From: Bacteroidaceae bacterium
GTDB taxonomy: Bacteria; Bacteroidota; Bacteroidia; Bacteroidales; Bacteroidaceae
Direction: 5' to 3'
Assembly: GCA_017448965.1 (NCBI GenBank)
Contig: JAFSKK010000063.1
Location: 62,001 to 126,000, forward strand
Length of the DNA: 64,000 nt
The notes beneath the pieces were generated by a model. It did no database searches and was not told the origin of the DNA. It was given only the letters and a program-made list of their open reading frames with translations. This document shows positions 50,908 to 58,885 of the stretch, piece after piece. Position numbers and translations under genes: made by a program. The first letter of the stretch is position 1; every line of letters begins with the position of its first letter.

Positions 50908-51666
50908 TCATATCTTTCCGTTTTCAGCAAAGCTGTAGTATTCTCCTTCTGTTACTATCACATGGTCAATCATCCGCAGGTTGACGGCTTGTGAGGCGCG
51001 GTTCACCCGTTGAGTCAGTTCCTCGTCATAGCGACTGGGGCGCAAATTGCCGCTGGGATGGTTGTGGATGAGGATGAAACTGGTGGCATCGTGCAGGAGT
51101 GCTTCTTTGAGCAGCATACGCACATCGACCATCGTTTCTGTCAAGCCGCCCGTGCTGAGTTGGGCGAAGTGGAGCAGGCGCGCATTGTTGTTGAGCAGCA
51201 AAGCCCAACTTTTTTCGTGGGTGAGTGTCTGCAGGTGTGGTGTCATGAACTTCAACACGTCTGCACCCGTGCGGAACTGCTGAATGTCTCGACTGTCCTC
51301 CATCATGCGGCGTTTCCCGATTTCAGCGGCAGCGATGATGGTCAGCGCCTTTGCCTCTCCGATGCCATTGTAGCGCATGAGGTCTTGCAGGGTCATGTAG
51401 TTGAGGTTGCGGAGCGAATTGCCGCAATCTCCTAGCACCTCCTGCATCAGTTCCACCGCCGTCTTCTTCGTTGTGCCGCCCCCAATGAGGATGGCAAGCA
51501 GTTCGGCATTGGTCAGCGCCTCCACCCCTTTTGCCATCAGTTTCTCACGGGGGCGGTCTTCCTCTGCCTGTTGTTTGATAGTCGTGTGAGAAGGTGTTTC
51601 TTCCACCTCTTCCTTCACTATCTGCATAGGTTCCTCGTTGAATGGCTGGAAGTCTTTTCTAATCAT
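50908..51666 (-). CDS. radC: RadC-family JAB-domain protein
   Basis: A 252-residue RadC: helix-hairpin-helix region near residues 75-105 (LMRYNGIGEAKALTIIAAAEIGKRR, given here by its key GIGEAKA) and the JAMM-like motif FILIHNHPSGNLRPSRYD. The biochemical role is unsettled; it was once linked to DNA repair. The ATG at 51664-51666 overlaps the upstream GT2 gene's stop. Confidence 0.88.
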   Translation of the reverse strand: MIRKDFQPFNEEPMQIVKEEVEETPSHTTIKQQAEEDRPREKLMAKGVEALTNAELLAILIGGGTTKKTAVELMQEVLGDCGNSLRNLNYMTLQDLMRYNGIGEAKALTIIAAAEIGKRRMMEDSRDIQQFRTGADVLKFMTPHLQTLTHEKSWALLLNNNARLLHFAQLSTGGLTETMVDVRMLLKEALLHDATSFILIHNHPSGNLRPSRYDEELTQRVNRASQAVNLRMIDHVIVTEGEYYSFAENGKI

Positions 51667-52726
51667 AGAAGTTCTTTTCAAATGCCGTAAACTCATCCTT
51701 ACCCTGCACACAGCGCAACCACCATGCCTTGAGGAATCCGAAACCATATCCCATCAACTGCACAAAGGCCGCTTCTACGCTGAGGAATCCAATCACGATG
51801 CTCTTGTTCTTGATGCTCGAATCGATGAAGATGAGCAGCATGTAGAGCGCGATGGGCATGAGACAAAGTCCATACGCAGGGATGAACCCGCCGTTGGGCA
51901 GCAAGATGCCTGTAGCGGTGTTGTTATAATAGTCCCACATGCGGAAGAACACAGCCGCCGCAATAAGTAGCAATACACCGACTGTGAACACCATTGGCAA
52001 CAAGTGCACCAGTTTCAGCGTGCCTGGATGCCGCTTGGTCAGGTTGATGCGGGCAATGCCTGAATTGAACACCTGTTTGAAGAACTTGTCCATATCCGTT
52101 CTTCTCTTGTGCCACACCCATGCTTCGGGGAAGAGTCGGCTCTTGTAGCCTGCTTCCACAATGCGGTAACTGAAGTCGATGTCCTCTCCGAAGCGCATCT
52201 TGCTGAATCCCTTCAACTTCAGGTACACTTCCCGTTTAATGCCCATATTGAACGAACGTGGGTAGAACTTATCCATCGCCCCTTTCTTCTTGCCCCCTCG
52301 AATGCCTCCTGTGGTGAAGAACGAGGTCATGCTGTACGAGATGGCCTTCTGTACATTCGTGAACGACTCATGCGCAGCATCAGGACCTCCGAAGGCATCG
52401 CAGGGGTTCTCGTTCAGTTCTGCCTCAATTGCAGCCAGATATCCTTCTGGCAACACACAGTCGCTGTCGAGGATGAGCACATATTCACCCTTTGAGTGCT
52501 CCACGCCATAGTTACGGGCAGGGCCAGGTCCTCCGTTCTTCTTGGGCAGATATTGGATGTCCAGTTGCTTCGTGTACTTCTCCACCACCTCTTTGCAAGG
52601 CACACTGGAACCATCTTCCACCACGACCACCTCGAAGTCCGTGACCTTCTGATGGGTGAGGCTTTCCAGCAGTTCGTCCACTTCGTCGGGACGGTTATAT
52701 ACGGGTATGATGACAGAATACTTCAT
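51659..52726 (-). CDS. GT2-family glycosyltransferase, membrane-anchored
   Basis: 355 residues: SVIIPVYNRPDEV, VVVEDGSSVPC, PGPARNYGVEHS, the metal site LDSDCVL, and RFGEDIDFSYRI, then two or three membrane segments in residues about 240-330. It makes a surface or envelope glycan at the membrane. It is in an operon with porT-like and radC genes, away from the capsule locus. Confidence 0.87.
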   Translation of the reverse strand: MKYSVIIPVYNRPDEVDELLESLTHQKVTDFEVVVVEDGSSVPCKEVVEKYTKQLDIQYLPKKNGGPGPARNYGVEHSKGEYVLILDSDCVLPEGYLAAIEAELNENPCDAFGGPDAAHESFTNVQKAISYSMTSFFTTGGIRGGKKKGAMDKFYPRSFNMGIKREVYLKLKGFSKMRFGEDIDFSYRIVEAGYKSRLFPEAWVWHKRRTDMDKFFKQVFNSGIARINLTKRHPGTLKLVHLLPMVFTVGVLLLIAAAVFFRMWDYYNNTATGILLPNGGFIPAYGLCLMPIALYMLLIFIDSSIKNKSIVIGFLSVEAAFVQLMGYGFGFLKAWWLRCVQGKDEFTAFEKNFYD

Positions 52727-52731
52727 GGCTG

Positions 52732-53460
52732 CTACTCGAAATAGAAGGTGAAGACAATCATTTTGCTTTGTGCCTTGTTGACGGATTGGGTGAAGATGAG
52801 CTGCGTCTCGTCGGTGATGTCAGAACGTTTCTTGTTGATGACGTTTGACAAGCCGTACATGAACTTCACTTCAGGAATGAACTTGAAGAAGGGCAGGTAG
52901 AAATCGCATCCAAGACCTGCTTCCAGATAGACATCGGTCTGTCTCAGCAGGTATTGTTTCTGTTTCTTCACCGTAAGGTCAAGCGCAGGGGTTACACCAG
53001 CCATCACGTATGGACGGTAGTTGTTGAACCGCTCCGCCGCAAACTTCACATCGACGGGGATGGTGACATAGGTTGACTTGATGGTCTGATACTGCCTGTC
53101 ACCGTTCGTCTCGTTGCGGAACGTGAGATTCTTCGTGCCGAAGTGCAGGGTGGGGATGATGCGCAAGCCAAGGTACTTGGTCAGGTAGAACTCACCAAGA
53201 ATGCCGACAGAAAAGCCTGGCTCATAACTGGGCGTCTCGCAGAACCATTGGTCTCCAGCCTCATTCTTGAGGCCATTCTGCTCCAACTCGATGTCTTGCA
53301 GATGCATGCCCGCAAGGAAACCGTAGTGGAACTTGCGCTGGTCGATATAGGGACGGTTCATCACCTTCCTCTTCTGTGCATGTGCCACACTTGCAGGGTT
53401 GGGCATCATCAGCAACAATGCCCAAAGAATCCCTATTATATAATAATGTGTATATTTCAT
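52732..53460 (-). CDS. porT: PorT-like outer-membrane barrel protein
   Basis: A 242-residue protein with an N-terminal signal (ALLLMMPNPASVAHA) and a beta-barrel with the PorT-type opening FHYGFLAGMHLQDIEL, then EPGFSVGILGEFYLTKYLGLR and a final aromatic FTFYFE. PorT is part of the type IX secretion system in Porphyromonas and Prevotella, which fits the sorting tail on the 1157-residue protein. The wider PorT-like barrel family also includes other proteins, so orthology is likely but not proven. Confidence 0.72.
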   Translation of the reverse strand: MKYTHYYIIGILWALLLMMPNPASVAHAQKRKVMNRPYIDQRKFHYGFLAGMHLQDIELEQNGLKNEAGDQWFCETPSYEPGFSVGILGEFYLTKYLGLRIIPTLHFGTKNLTFRNETNGDRQYQTIKSTYVTIPVDVKFAAERFNNYRPYVMAGVTPALDLTVKKQKQYLLRQTDVYLEAGLGCDFYLPFFKFIPEVKFMYGLSNVINKKRSDITDETQLIFTQSVNKAQSKMIVFTFYFE

Positions 53461-53563
53461 CACTTATAAAACGAGAAAAACCGCCATTTATTTTGTGGAA
53501 AGCGGAGTTTGCCGTAACTTTCACTCCGTGCAAGTTATTTTTGCCCGGAAAAACTCAAATAAA

Positions 53564-53595
53564 TTTGGTTGTTCGCTTGCTTAGTCGTAACTTTG
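53564..53595 (+). promoter_or_regulatory. Promoter of proC
   Basis: TTTG (53564-53567), 20-bp spacer, TAACTTTG (53588-53595). Confidence 0.7.
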
Positions 53596-53636
53596 CCACA
53601 AAGTTAAGCAAAATAAATGAAATAAACACAAAGAAT

Positions 53637-54416
53637 ATGAAACTTACTGTGATTGGCGCTGGCAATATGGGCGGCGCGCTCATCAAAGGGTGGGCAAAAA
53701 GTGGAAAGATTAGCAACATCACCATTGCTGACAAGAACGAGCCGCTGCTGGCTCAGTTCAAGAAAGAATATCCATCACTCCACACCACGACCGACAACGT
53801 CGAGGCGGTCAAAGGTGCCGACATCGTGGTGCTTGTGGTGAAACCTTGGCTGATGAAATTGGTGTTGGCAGAGGTGAAGCATGTGCTCGACCTTGAGAAG
53901 CAGATCATCATCTCCGATGCCGCCAACTTCACTACCGGCATGCTGGCAGAGGAGTTGGGCGAGGAAGGTCAGTTCTTCTATGTCATCCCCAACATCGCCG
54001 CAGAGTTTGGTGCCAGCATGAGTTTCATTGCGAAGGCACCCACGGCCTCCGATGAGAGCCTCAAGGCGGTGGAAAAACTCTATGCCATCGATGGCGACAC
54101 GCTTGTGGTGGGCGAGAACCTTGTGGGGCCAGGTATGATGATGGCATCGTGTGGCATTGCTTACGTGATGCGCTACATCCGTGCCCAGATGGAAGGCGGC
54201 TGCGAGATGGGTTTCTATCCTCAACAAGCCAAGCAGATTGCTCTCCAAACGATGCAGGGTGCTGTTTCCCTCCTCAAAGCTACAGGTTGGCATCCTGAAG
54301 AGGCTATCGACAAAGTGACCACTCCTGGTGGTGTGACCATCAAGGGTCTCAACGAACTCGACCACGCAGGCTTCAATTCGGCTGTCATCCGTTCGCTCAA
54401 GGCAGGATTGAAATAA
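53637..54416 (+). CDS. proC: Pyrroline-5-carboxylate reductase
   Basis: A 259-residue enzyme with VIGAGNMGGALIKG at the start and the C-terminal block ATGWHPEEAIDKVTTPGGVT...LNELDHAGF. It reduces pyrroline-5-carboxylate to proline. The ATG at 53637 follows the promoter at 53564-53595, ruling out the long upstream open frame. A family B element begins directly after its stop. Confidence 0.93.
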   Translation: MKLTVIGAGNMGGALIKGWAKSGKISNITIADKNEPLLAQFKKEYPSLHTTTDNVEAVKGADIVVLVVKPWLMKLVLAEVKHVLDLEKQIIISDAANFTTGMLAEELGEEGQFFYVIPNIAAEFGASMSFIAKAPTASDESLKAVEKLYAIDGDTLVVGENLVGPGMMMASCGIAYVMRYIRAQMEGGCEMGFYPQQAKQIALQTMQGAVSLLKATGWHPEEAIDKVTTPGGVTIKGLNELDHAGFNSAVIRSLKAGLK

Positions 54417-54533
54417 GGTAAAATGTAAAAGTGAAAAGTGAAAAATTTGCTATTGCATGTGTTTGTCCAACAGGTGGCTTGCAAGTGCGGTAGCAAATTT
54501 TTCACTTTTCACTTTTACTTTTTCACTTCTTTT
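54417..54533. repeat. Family B element after proC
   Basis: Arms GTGAAAAATTTGCTATTGCA and TGCGGTAGCAAATTTTTCAC around a loop of about 30 bp that is nearly the reverse complement of the loop at 37275-37385. It begins at the base after the proC stop. Confidence 0.82.
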
Positions 54534-54534
54534 T

Positions 54535-54565
54535 TTTGTTGAATCAAAAAAATGCCTTACCTTTG
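54535..54565 (+). promoter_or_regulatory. Promoter of the tRNA-Leu gene
   Basis: TTTG (54535-54538), 19-bp spacer, TACCTTTG (54558-54565), ten bases before the tRNA. Confidence 0.7.
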
Positions 54566-54575
54566 CACCCGCTAA

Positions 54576-54660
54576 GCCCAGATGGCGGAATTGGTAGACG
54601 CGTTGGTCTCAAACACCAATGGAGCAATCCGTGCCGGTTCGATCCCGGCTCTGGGTACCA
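54576..54660 (+). tRNA. tRNA-Leu (CAA)
   Basis: Class-II tRNA of 85 nt including encoded CCA. The acceptor GCCCAGA pairs with TCTGGGT, with one G-U pair at the end. The anticodon stem TTGGT/ACCAA (54603-54607, 54615-54619) holds the loop CTCAAAC with anticodon CAA for codon UUG. A long variable arm and GGTTCGATC T-loop are present. Confidence 0.95.
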
Positions 54661-54723
54661 CGAAGGGACTTCTGTGAAAAAGGTTTTGCAGAAGTCTTTT
54701 TTTGTCGAAATGCAGAACTACAA

Positions 54724-55344
54724 ATGAAAACAAAAATGATTCTTTGGCTGTTGCTGATGCTTTCAGCCATTGGCATGCAAGCACAGGAAACAGCAAACGC
54801 CCGTCAGGCGCGGCAAATGTTCGACGAGGTGTATGAGAAAGTCTTTGGTAGTCAGGGTGCATCGCTTCATTATAAGGTGAATGTCGCCAGCCTCTACAAG
54901 ACTGAGGGCACCATTTGGTATAAGGGCAAGAAGAGCAAATATGCCTCGAAAACAGGACGGTCGTGGAACGATGGTGTGACTGCCTATGTGGTGAAGGACG
55001 ATAAGAAGCGGGTGGAAATCTACAAAGGCGATGACCCCAAGCAGAGCCGTTTCGGTGATGATTTCAAGTTTGAGCCAGAGAACTACACCTATCAGGTGGC
55101 CAACACCTCAGAAGGTTACCTCATCACCCTTCGAGGCAAGAAAGGAGTGAAGGCCATGAAGGAGATTCGTGCCTTGCTCGACAAGAACACTCGCAATCCC
55201 ATCCAACTCCGCATCAAGGTCGCCATCATCTGGGCAAACGTCGACATCTCCAACTTCAAGTCAGGAGGCATCACCGACCAGACCTTCGTCTTCCCCCGCA
55301 GTCAGTTCAAGGGGTACGAAGTGGTTGACAAGCGTGGGGATTGA
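54724..55344 (+). CDS. LolA-like periplasmic protein
   Basis: A 206-residue protein with a signal peptide (ending GMQAQ near residue 19) and a LolA/LolB-like beta-sheet: LHYKVNVASLYKTEGTIWYKGKKSKY (given in part), AYVVKDDKKRVEIYKGDD and FKFEPENYTYQV. Such proteins carry or bind lipoproteins or lipids in the periplasm. The C-terminal half is diverged. The gene lies 63 bp after the tRNA and ends before a strong terminator. Confidence 0.72.
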   Translation: MKTKMILWLLLMLSAIGMQAQETANARQARQMFDEVYEKVFGSQGASLHYKVNVASLYKTEGTIWYKGKKSKYASKTGRSWNDGVTAYVVKDDKKRVEIYKGDDPKQSRFGDDFKFEPENYTYQVANTSEGYLITLRGKKGVKAMKEIRALLDKNTRNPIQLRIKVAIIWANVDISNFKSGGITDQTFVFPRSQFKGYEVVDKRGD

Positions 55345-55415
55345 GGCTTGACATTCCACGGTGGACATACCTCCACTGTCGTATTTACCCTTACGTCGTT
55401 AACGTAATTATGTCT

Positions 55416-55450
55416 ACGTCGTTTCCGTAATCACGGGAACGACGTTTTTG
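55416..55450 (+). terminator. Intrinsic terminator after the LolA-like gene
   Basis: ACGTCGTTTCCGT (55416-55428) pairs with ACGGGAACGACGT (55433-55445) with one G-U pair, a 4-base loop and TTTTTG after it. The rest of the 256-bp gap 55345-55600 holds a smaller hairpin near 55360 and the next promoter. Confidence 0.75.
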
Positions 55451-55574
55451 TTTTGGTACGTTACCACCTGTTTCCCCATCGGTTTTCTGGTGTTGGAAGA
55501 CGTAAAAGTGTGGCTTTTGGCATGGCGGAGAAAAAATATGCTGTTTTTTTGGTGTTTTCTCGATATTTTTGTTT

Positions 55575-55582
55575 TATCTTTG
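55575..55582 (+). promoter_or_regulatory. -7 box before DUF4492-cydAB
   Basis: TATCTTTG lies 18 bp before the DUF4492 start. A TTTG at 55548-55551 is 23 bp upstream, slightly wider than usual. Confidence 0.55.
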
Positions 55583-55600
55583 CACATCAACGGTTACACG

Positions 55601-55834
55601 ATGAAGAAGGCTGGTTTTTGGCACAGGGTGTTTGACCTCTATTATGATGGGTTCCGCAGCATGACGCTGGGGAAGGTGCTGTGGACGGTCATCCTCATCA
55701 AGCTGTTCATCATCTTTGTGGTGCTGAAGGTGTTCTTCTTCCCCGACTTCCTGAAGGAGAACGCCAGGGAAGGGGAGGAGAGTGACTTCGTGGCGACGGA
55801 ACTGATCAATAGAGTTGAAGAGTTGAAGGATTGA
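55601..55834 (+). CDS. DUF4492 small membrane protein
   Basis: A 77-residue protein with one membrane segment (residues about 25-48, VLWTVILIKLFIIFVVLKVFFF). It is typical of the DUF4492 family, which sits before cydA in Bacteroidota and may serve as a small subunit or assembly helper of cytochrome bd. The last residues (INRVEELKD) come from a GTTGAAGAGTTGAAGG repeat, so the tail may be repeat-derived. Confidence 0.82.
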   Translation: MKKAGFWHRVFDLYYDGFRSMTLGKVLWTVILIKLFIIFVVLKVFFFPDFLKENAREGEESDFVATELINRVEELKD

Positions 55835-55858
55835 AGTTCTATGCGGTACGTTGGTTTC

Positions 55859-55930
55859 TTCAATTCTTTAATTTTTCAATCTTTCTAAAGCTTCAATTTT
55901 TCAATTCTTTAATTTTTCAATCTTTTCTAA
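55859..55930. repeat. Direct TTCAATTCTTTAATTTTTCA repeats before cydA
   Basis: Two copies of a 25-30 bp T-rich unit (55859-55886 and 55900-55930) fill the gap between DUF4492 and cydA. They are one of the degenerate heptad-like spacer families. Confidence 0.6.
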
Positions 55931-55933
55931 CCT

Positions 55934-57502
55934 ATGCTGAATCTCTTATCTATCGATGCCAGTATGATTGAGTGGTCGAGGGCACAGTTTGCTTTGACCG
56001 CCATCTATCACTGGCTGTTCGTGCCGCTGACCTTGGGATTGGCGGTCATCATGGGAATTGTGGAGACGTGCTACTACCGCACGCGGAAGCCCTTCTGGAA
56101 GGATGCGGCGAAGTTCTGGCAGAAGCTGTTTGGTGTGAACTTCGCGATGGGTGTGGCAACGGGCATCATCCTCGAGTTTGAATTTGGTACCAACTGGTCG
56201 AACTACTCTTGGTTTGTGGGCGACATCTTTGGCGCGCCGCTGGCAGTCGAGGGTATTGTGGCGTTCTTTATGGAAAGCACATTTGTGGCGGTCATGTTTT
56301 TCGGTTGGAAGAAGGTGTCGGTAGGCTTCCACTTGGCATCCACGTGGTTGACAGGACTAGGCGCCACCATCTCAGCATGGTGGATTCTGGTGGCCAACGC
56401 CTGGATGCAGTACCCTGTGGGATGCGAGTTCAACCCCGACACGATGCGCAACGAGATGATGTCGTTTGCCGAGGTGGCACTCTCACCCTTCGCCATCGAC
56501 AAGTTCTGCCACACGGTCATTTCTGCATGGATTATCGGAGCCGTGTTTGTGGTTGCCGTTTCTTGCTGGTATCTGATGAAAGGTCGTGAGAAGAAACTGG
56601 CGGTGGAGAGCATCAAGATTGCTGCCATCGTGGGTTTGGTGGCATCGGTGGGTGCTGCGTTGACGGGGCATCAGTCGGCTGCACGTGTGGCTGAAGTGCA
56701 ACCCATGAAGTTGGCAGCGATGGAAGCCCTCTACAATGGTGGTGTTGACCAGAGCTTGACAGGCATTGCCCTGATCAATCCGTTCGAGCAGCCTGATTAT
56801 GAGAAAGGAGAGGAAGCGTCCATGAAGATTGCTGTGCCATACGCCCTCTCGATTCTTGCCACCAACGATCCTCACGGCTATGTGCCAGGCATCAACGATA
56901 TTCTGAACGGTTACACCAAACCAGACGGCACGGTGGAACTCTCGATGGACGAGAAGATAGAACGGGGTAAGAAGGCGATTGAGGCATTGGCTGCTTATCG
57001 GCAAGCGAAGTTTGCTTCCAGCGATGACGGTTCCATTGCCGCATCCCATCTGAAGGTGCTGCAGGAGAACATGCCTTATTTCGGTTATGGTTATATCCGC
57101 GACAAGGGCGAACTCGTGCCCTTTGTGCCCATCAACTTTTACGCCTTCCGCGTAATGGTGGGTGTGGGTTGTCTGCTCATCCTCTTCTTCATGGTCGTGC
57201 TCTTCTTCGTCTATAAGAAAGACATTACGGCCGCACCGAAGTGGTTGCATTGGTCAGCCATCATCATGGTGCCACTGGCATACATCGCCTCTGAAAGCGG
57301 CTGGCTGGTGGCTGAGTTTGGCCGTCAACCTTGGACGATTCAGGACATGCTGCCCACCTGCGCATCCGTCAGCAACCTGCAATCCTCCAGCGTCATCATC
57401 ACCTTCTTCATCTTCTTGGTGCTCTTCACCACGATGCTGGCGGTGGAAATCAACATCTTATTGAAACAGATTAAGAAAGGGCCGGAACACGAAAACAATT
57501 AA
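55934..57502 (+). CDS. cydA: Cytochrome bd quinol oxidase subunit I
   Basis: A 522-residue membrane protein: WSRAQFALTAIYHWLFVPLTLGL with heme-ligand H26, then EFEFGTNWSNYSWFVGDIFG, SAWWILVANAWMQYPVG and the conserved GRQPWTIQDMLPT. Membrane segments are spaced as in CydA, with a Q-loop of about 90 residues after residue 290. It reduces oxygen with electrons from menaquinol, giving this probably anaerobic organism protection from low oxygen levels. Confidence 0.95.
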   Translation: MLNLLSIDASMIEWSRAQFALTAIYHWLFVPLTLGLAVIMGIVETCYYRTRKPFWKDAAKFWQKLFGVNFAMGVATGIILEFEFGTNWSNYSWFVGDIFGAPLAVEGIVAFFMESTFVAVMFFGWKKVSVGFHLASTWLTGLGATISAWWILVANAWMQYPVGCEFNPDTMRNEMMSFAEVALSPFAIDKFCHTVISAWIIGAVFVVAVSCWYLMKGREKKLAVESIKIAAIVGLVASVGAALTGHQSAARVAEVQPMKLAAMEALYNGGVDQSLTGIALINPFEQPDYEKGEEASMKIAVPYALSILATNDPHGYVPGINDILNGYTKPDGTVELSMDEKIERGKKAIEALAAYRQAKFASSDDGSIAASHLKVLQENMPYFGYGYIRDKGELVPFVPINFYAFRVMVGVGCLLILFFMVVLFFVYKKDITAAPKWLHWSAIIMVPLAYIASESGWLVAEFGRQPWTIQDMLPTCASVSNLQSSSVIITFFIFLVLFTTMLAVEINILLKQIKKGPEHENN

Positions 57503-57690
57503 TTATTTTATCAACAACGAATGATTCTAATTTTTCGAATAGAAAGAATGGGCCAAGCCTGTCGAATGAATCCTTTGGATTTTCACGAATGCAAGTCGCA
57601 TCACATTCGTTTTTGTTCGTTGCCGCTTACGGCATTCAACAACCAGACATTCGTTCAGTTCGTTTAATTTGTTGTTTAAAAAGTAGTATT
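57503..57690. other. 188-bp spacer between cydA and cydB
   Basis: The spacer holds repeated CGAAT/ATTCG motifs (AACGAATGATTC, TTTTTCGAATAG, ATTCACGAATGC-like, CATTCGTTCAGTTCG). It looks like another palindromic spacer element. No promoter was recognised. Confidence 0.4.
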
Positions 57691-58869
57691 ATGAGTTACG
57701 AATTTCTTCAGCAATATTGGTGGTTCCTCGTTTCGTTGTTAGGAGCCTTGTTGGTCTTCCTCCTGTTTGTGCAGGGAGCCAATTCCTTGGTCGCGTCTTT
57801 GGGTGGTGATGCCGAAGGTCGCCGACTGGTCATCAACTCCACGGGTCGCAAGTGGGAGTTCACGTTCACCACGCTCGTCACCTTTGGTGGTGCGTTCTTT
57901 GCCTCCTTCCCGCTGTTCTACTCGACCAGTTTCGGAGGTGCTTACTGGCTGTGGATGATTATCCTGTTCACCTTCGTGTTGCAGGCGGTGAGTTATGAGT
58001 TCCAGAACAAACTCGGCAATCTGTTGGGTGTCAAGACCTTCCAGATGTTCTTGGTCATTAACGGCATCCTCGGCCCGCTGCTGCTTGGTGGTGCGGTTGC
58101 CACTTTCTTCGAGGGGAGCAACTTCATCGTGGCAAAGGATAATCTCACCGAACTTTCAACATCCAACTCTCAACTTTCAACTTTCTCATCTCCCGTCATC
58201 AGTCAATGGGCGAATGCCTCGCATGGACTTGATGCCCTGCTCAATCCGTGGGTGCTGGTGTTTGGCTTCGCCGTGTTCTTCTTGGCACGTATCCTCGGCA
58301 TCCTTTATGTGATGAACAACGTGAACGATGCCGACATTCTTGCCCGTGCCAGAGTGCGGTTGATGGGTTCCACCATTGCTTTTCTCATCCTCTTTGTGTC
58401 GTATCTCGTTCATCTGCTGCTGAAGGATGGCTATGCTTACGACCCCGTCACAGGCATCATCTCGATAGAACCCTACAAATATCTCAACAACTTCTTGGAG
58501 ATGTGGTACTTGCTGGTGCTCTTGCTCATCGGTGTGGTGCTTGTCCTCTATGGCATCATCCGAGCAATTGTAAATAGTAAATTGTCCAATAGTAAATCTA
58601 TCTGGCCAGTTGGTATCGGTGTGGTGCTCACCGTGCTGGCTCTCCTGCTCTGTGCAGGATGGAACAACACCGCTTACTATCCCTCCACAGCCGACCTTCA
58701 GTCCTCGCTTACCATCGCGAACTCCTGCTCCAGCGAGTTCACCCTCACCACGATGGCGTATGTCAGTCTCCTCATCCCCTTTGTCTTGGCTTACATCGTC
58801 GTCGCCTGGCGCAAGATAGACAGCAAGAAACTCGACAAGGAGGAAATCATCCACGACGAAGCTTATTAA
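57691..58869 (+). CDS. cydB: Cytochrome bd quinol oxidase subunit II with repeat-derived inserts
   Basis: A 392-residue membrane protein with the CydB pattern of Bacteroidota (FVQGANSLVASLGGDAEGRR, GRKWEFTFTTLVTFGGAFFASFP in two parts). Residues 151-165 (NLTELSTSNSQLSTF) come from a CAACTCTCAACTTTCAAC-type repeat and residues about 293-302 (VNSKLSNSKS) from a GTAAATAGTAAATTGTCC-type repeat. Both lie in loops between membrane segments. The start at 57691 is set by the first membrane helix; an upstream open stretch is spacer. Confidence 0.93.
   Translation: MSYEFLQQYWWFLVSLLGALLVFLLFVQGANSLVASLGGDAEGRRLVINSTGRKWEFTFTTLVTFGGAFFASFPLFYSTSFGGAYWLWMIILFTFVLQAVSYEFQNKLGNLLGVKTFQMFLVINGILGPLLLGGAVATFFEGSNFIVAKDNLTELSTSNSQLSTFSSPVISQWANASHGLDALLNPWVLVFGFAVFFLARILGILYVMNNVNDADILARARVRLMGSTIAFLILFVSYLVHLLLKDGYAYDPVTGIISIEPYKYLNNFLEMWYLLVLLLIGVVLVLYGIIRAIVNSKLSNSKSIWPVGIGVVLTVLALLLCAGWNNTAYYPSTADLQSSLTIANSCSSEFTLTTMAYVSLLIPFVLAYIVVAWRKIDSKKLDKEEIIHDEAY
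58141..58185 (+). repeat. Family D heptad repeat inside cydB
   Basis: CTTTCAACATCCAACTCTCAACTTTCAAC-type units (shown by TCTCAACTTTCAACTTTC) are in frame in a loop of CydB. The same type is seen at 60117-60152 in the GH3 gene. Confidence 0.65.
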
Positions 58870-58885
58870 CACATCATAAAACATC

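Noticed and set aside
57589-57690. A longer N-terminus for CydB
   Set aside because: The added part is encoded by the spacer's CATTCG-type repeats, and CydB proteins begin at the first membrane helix.
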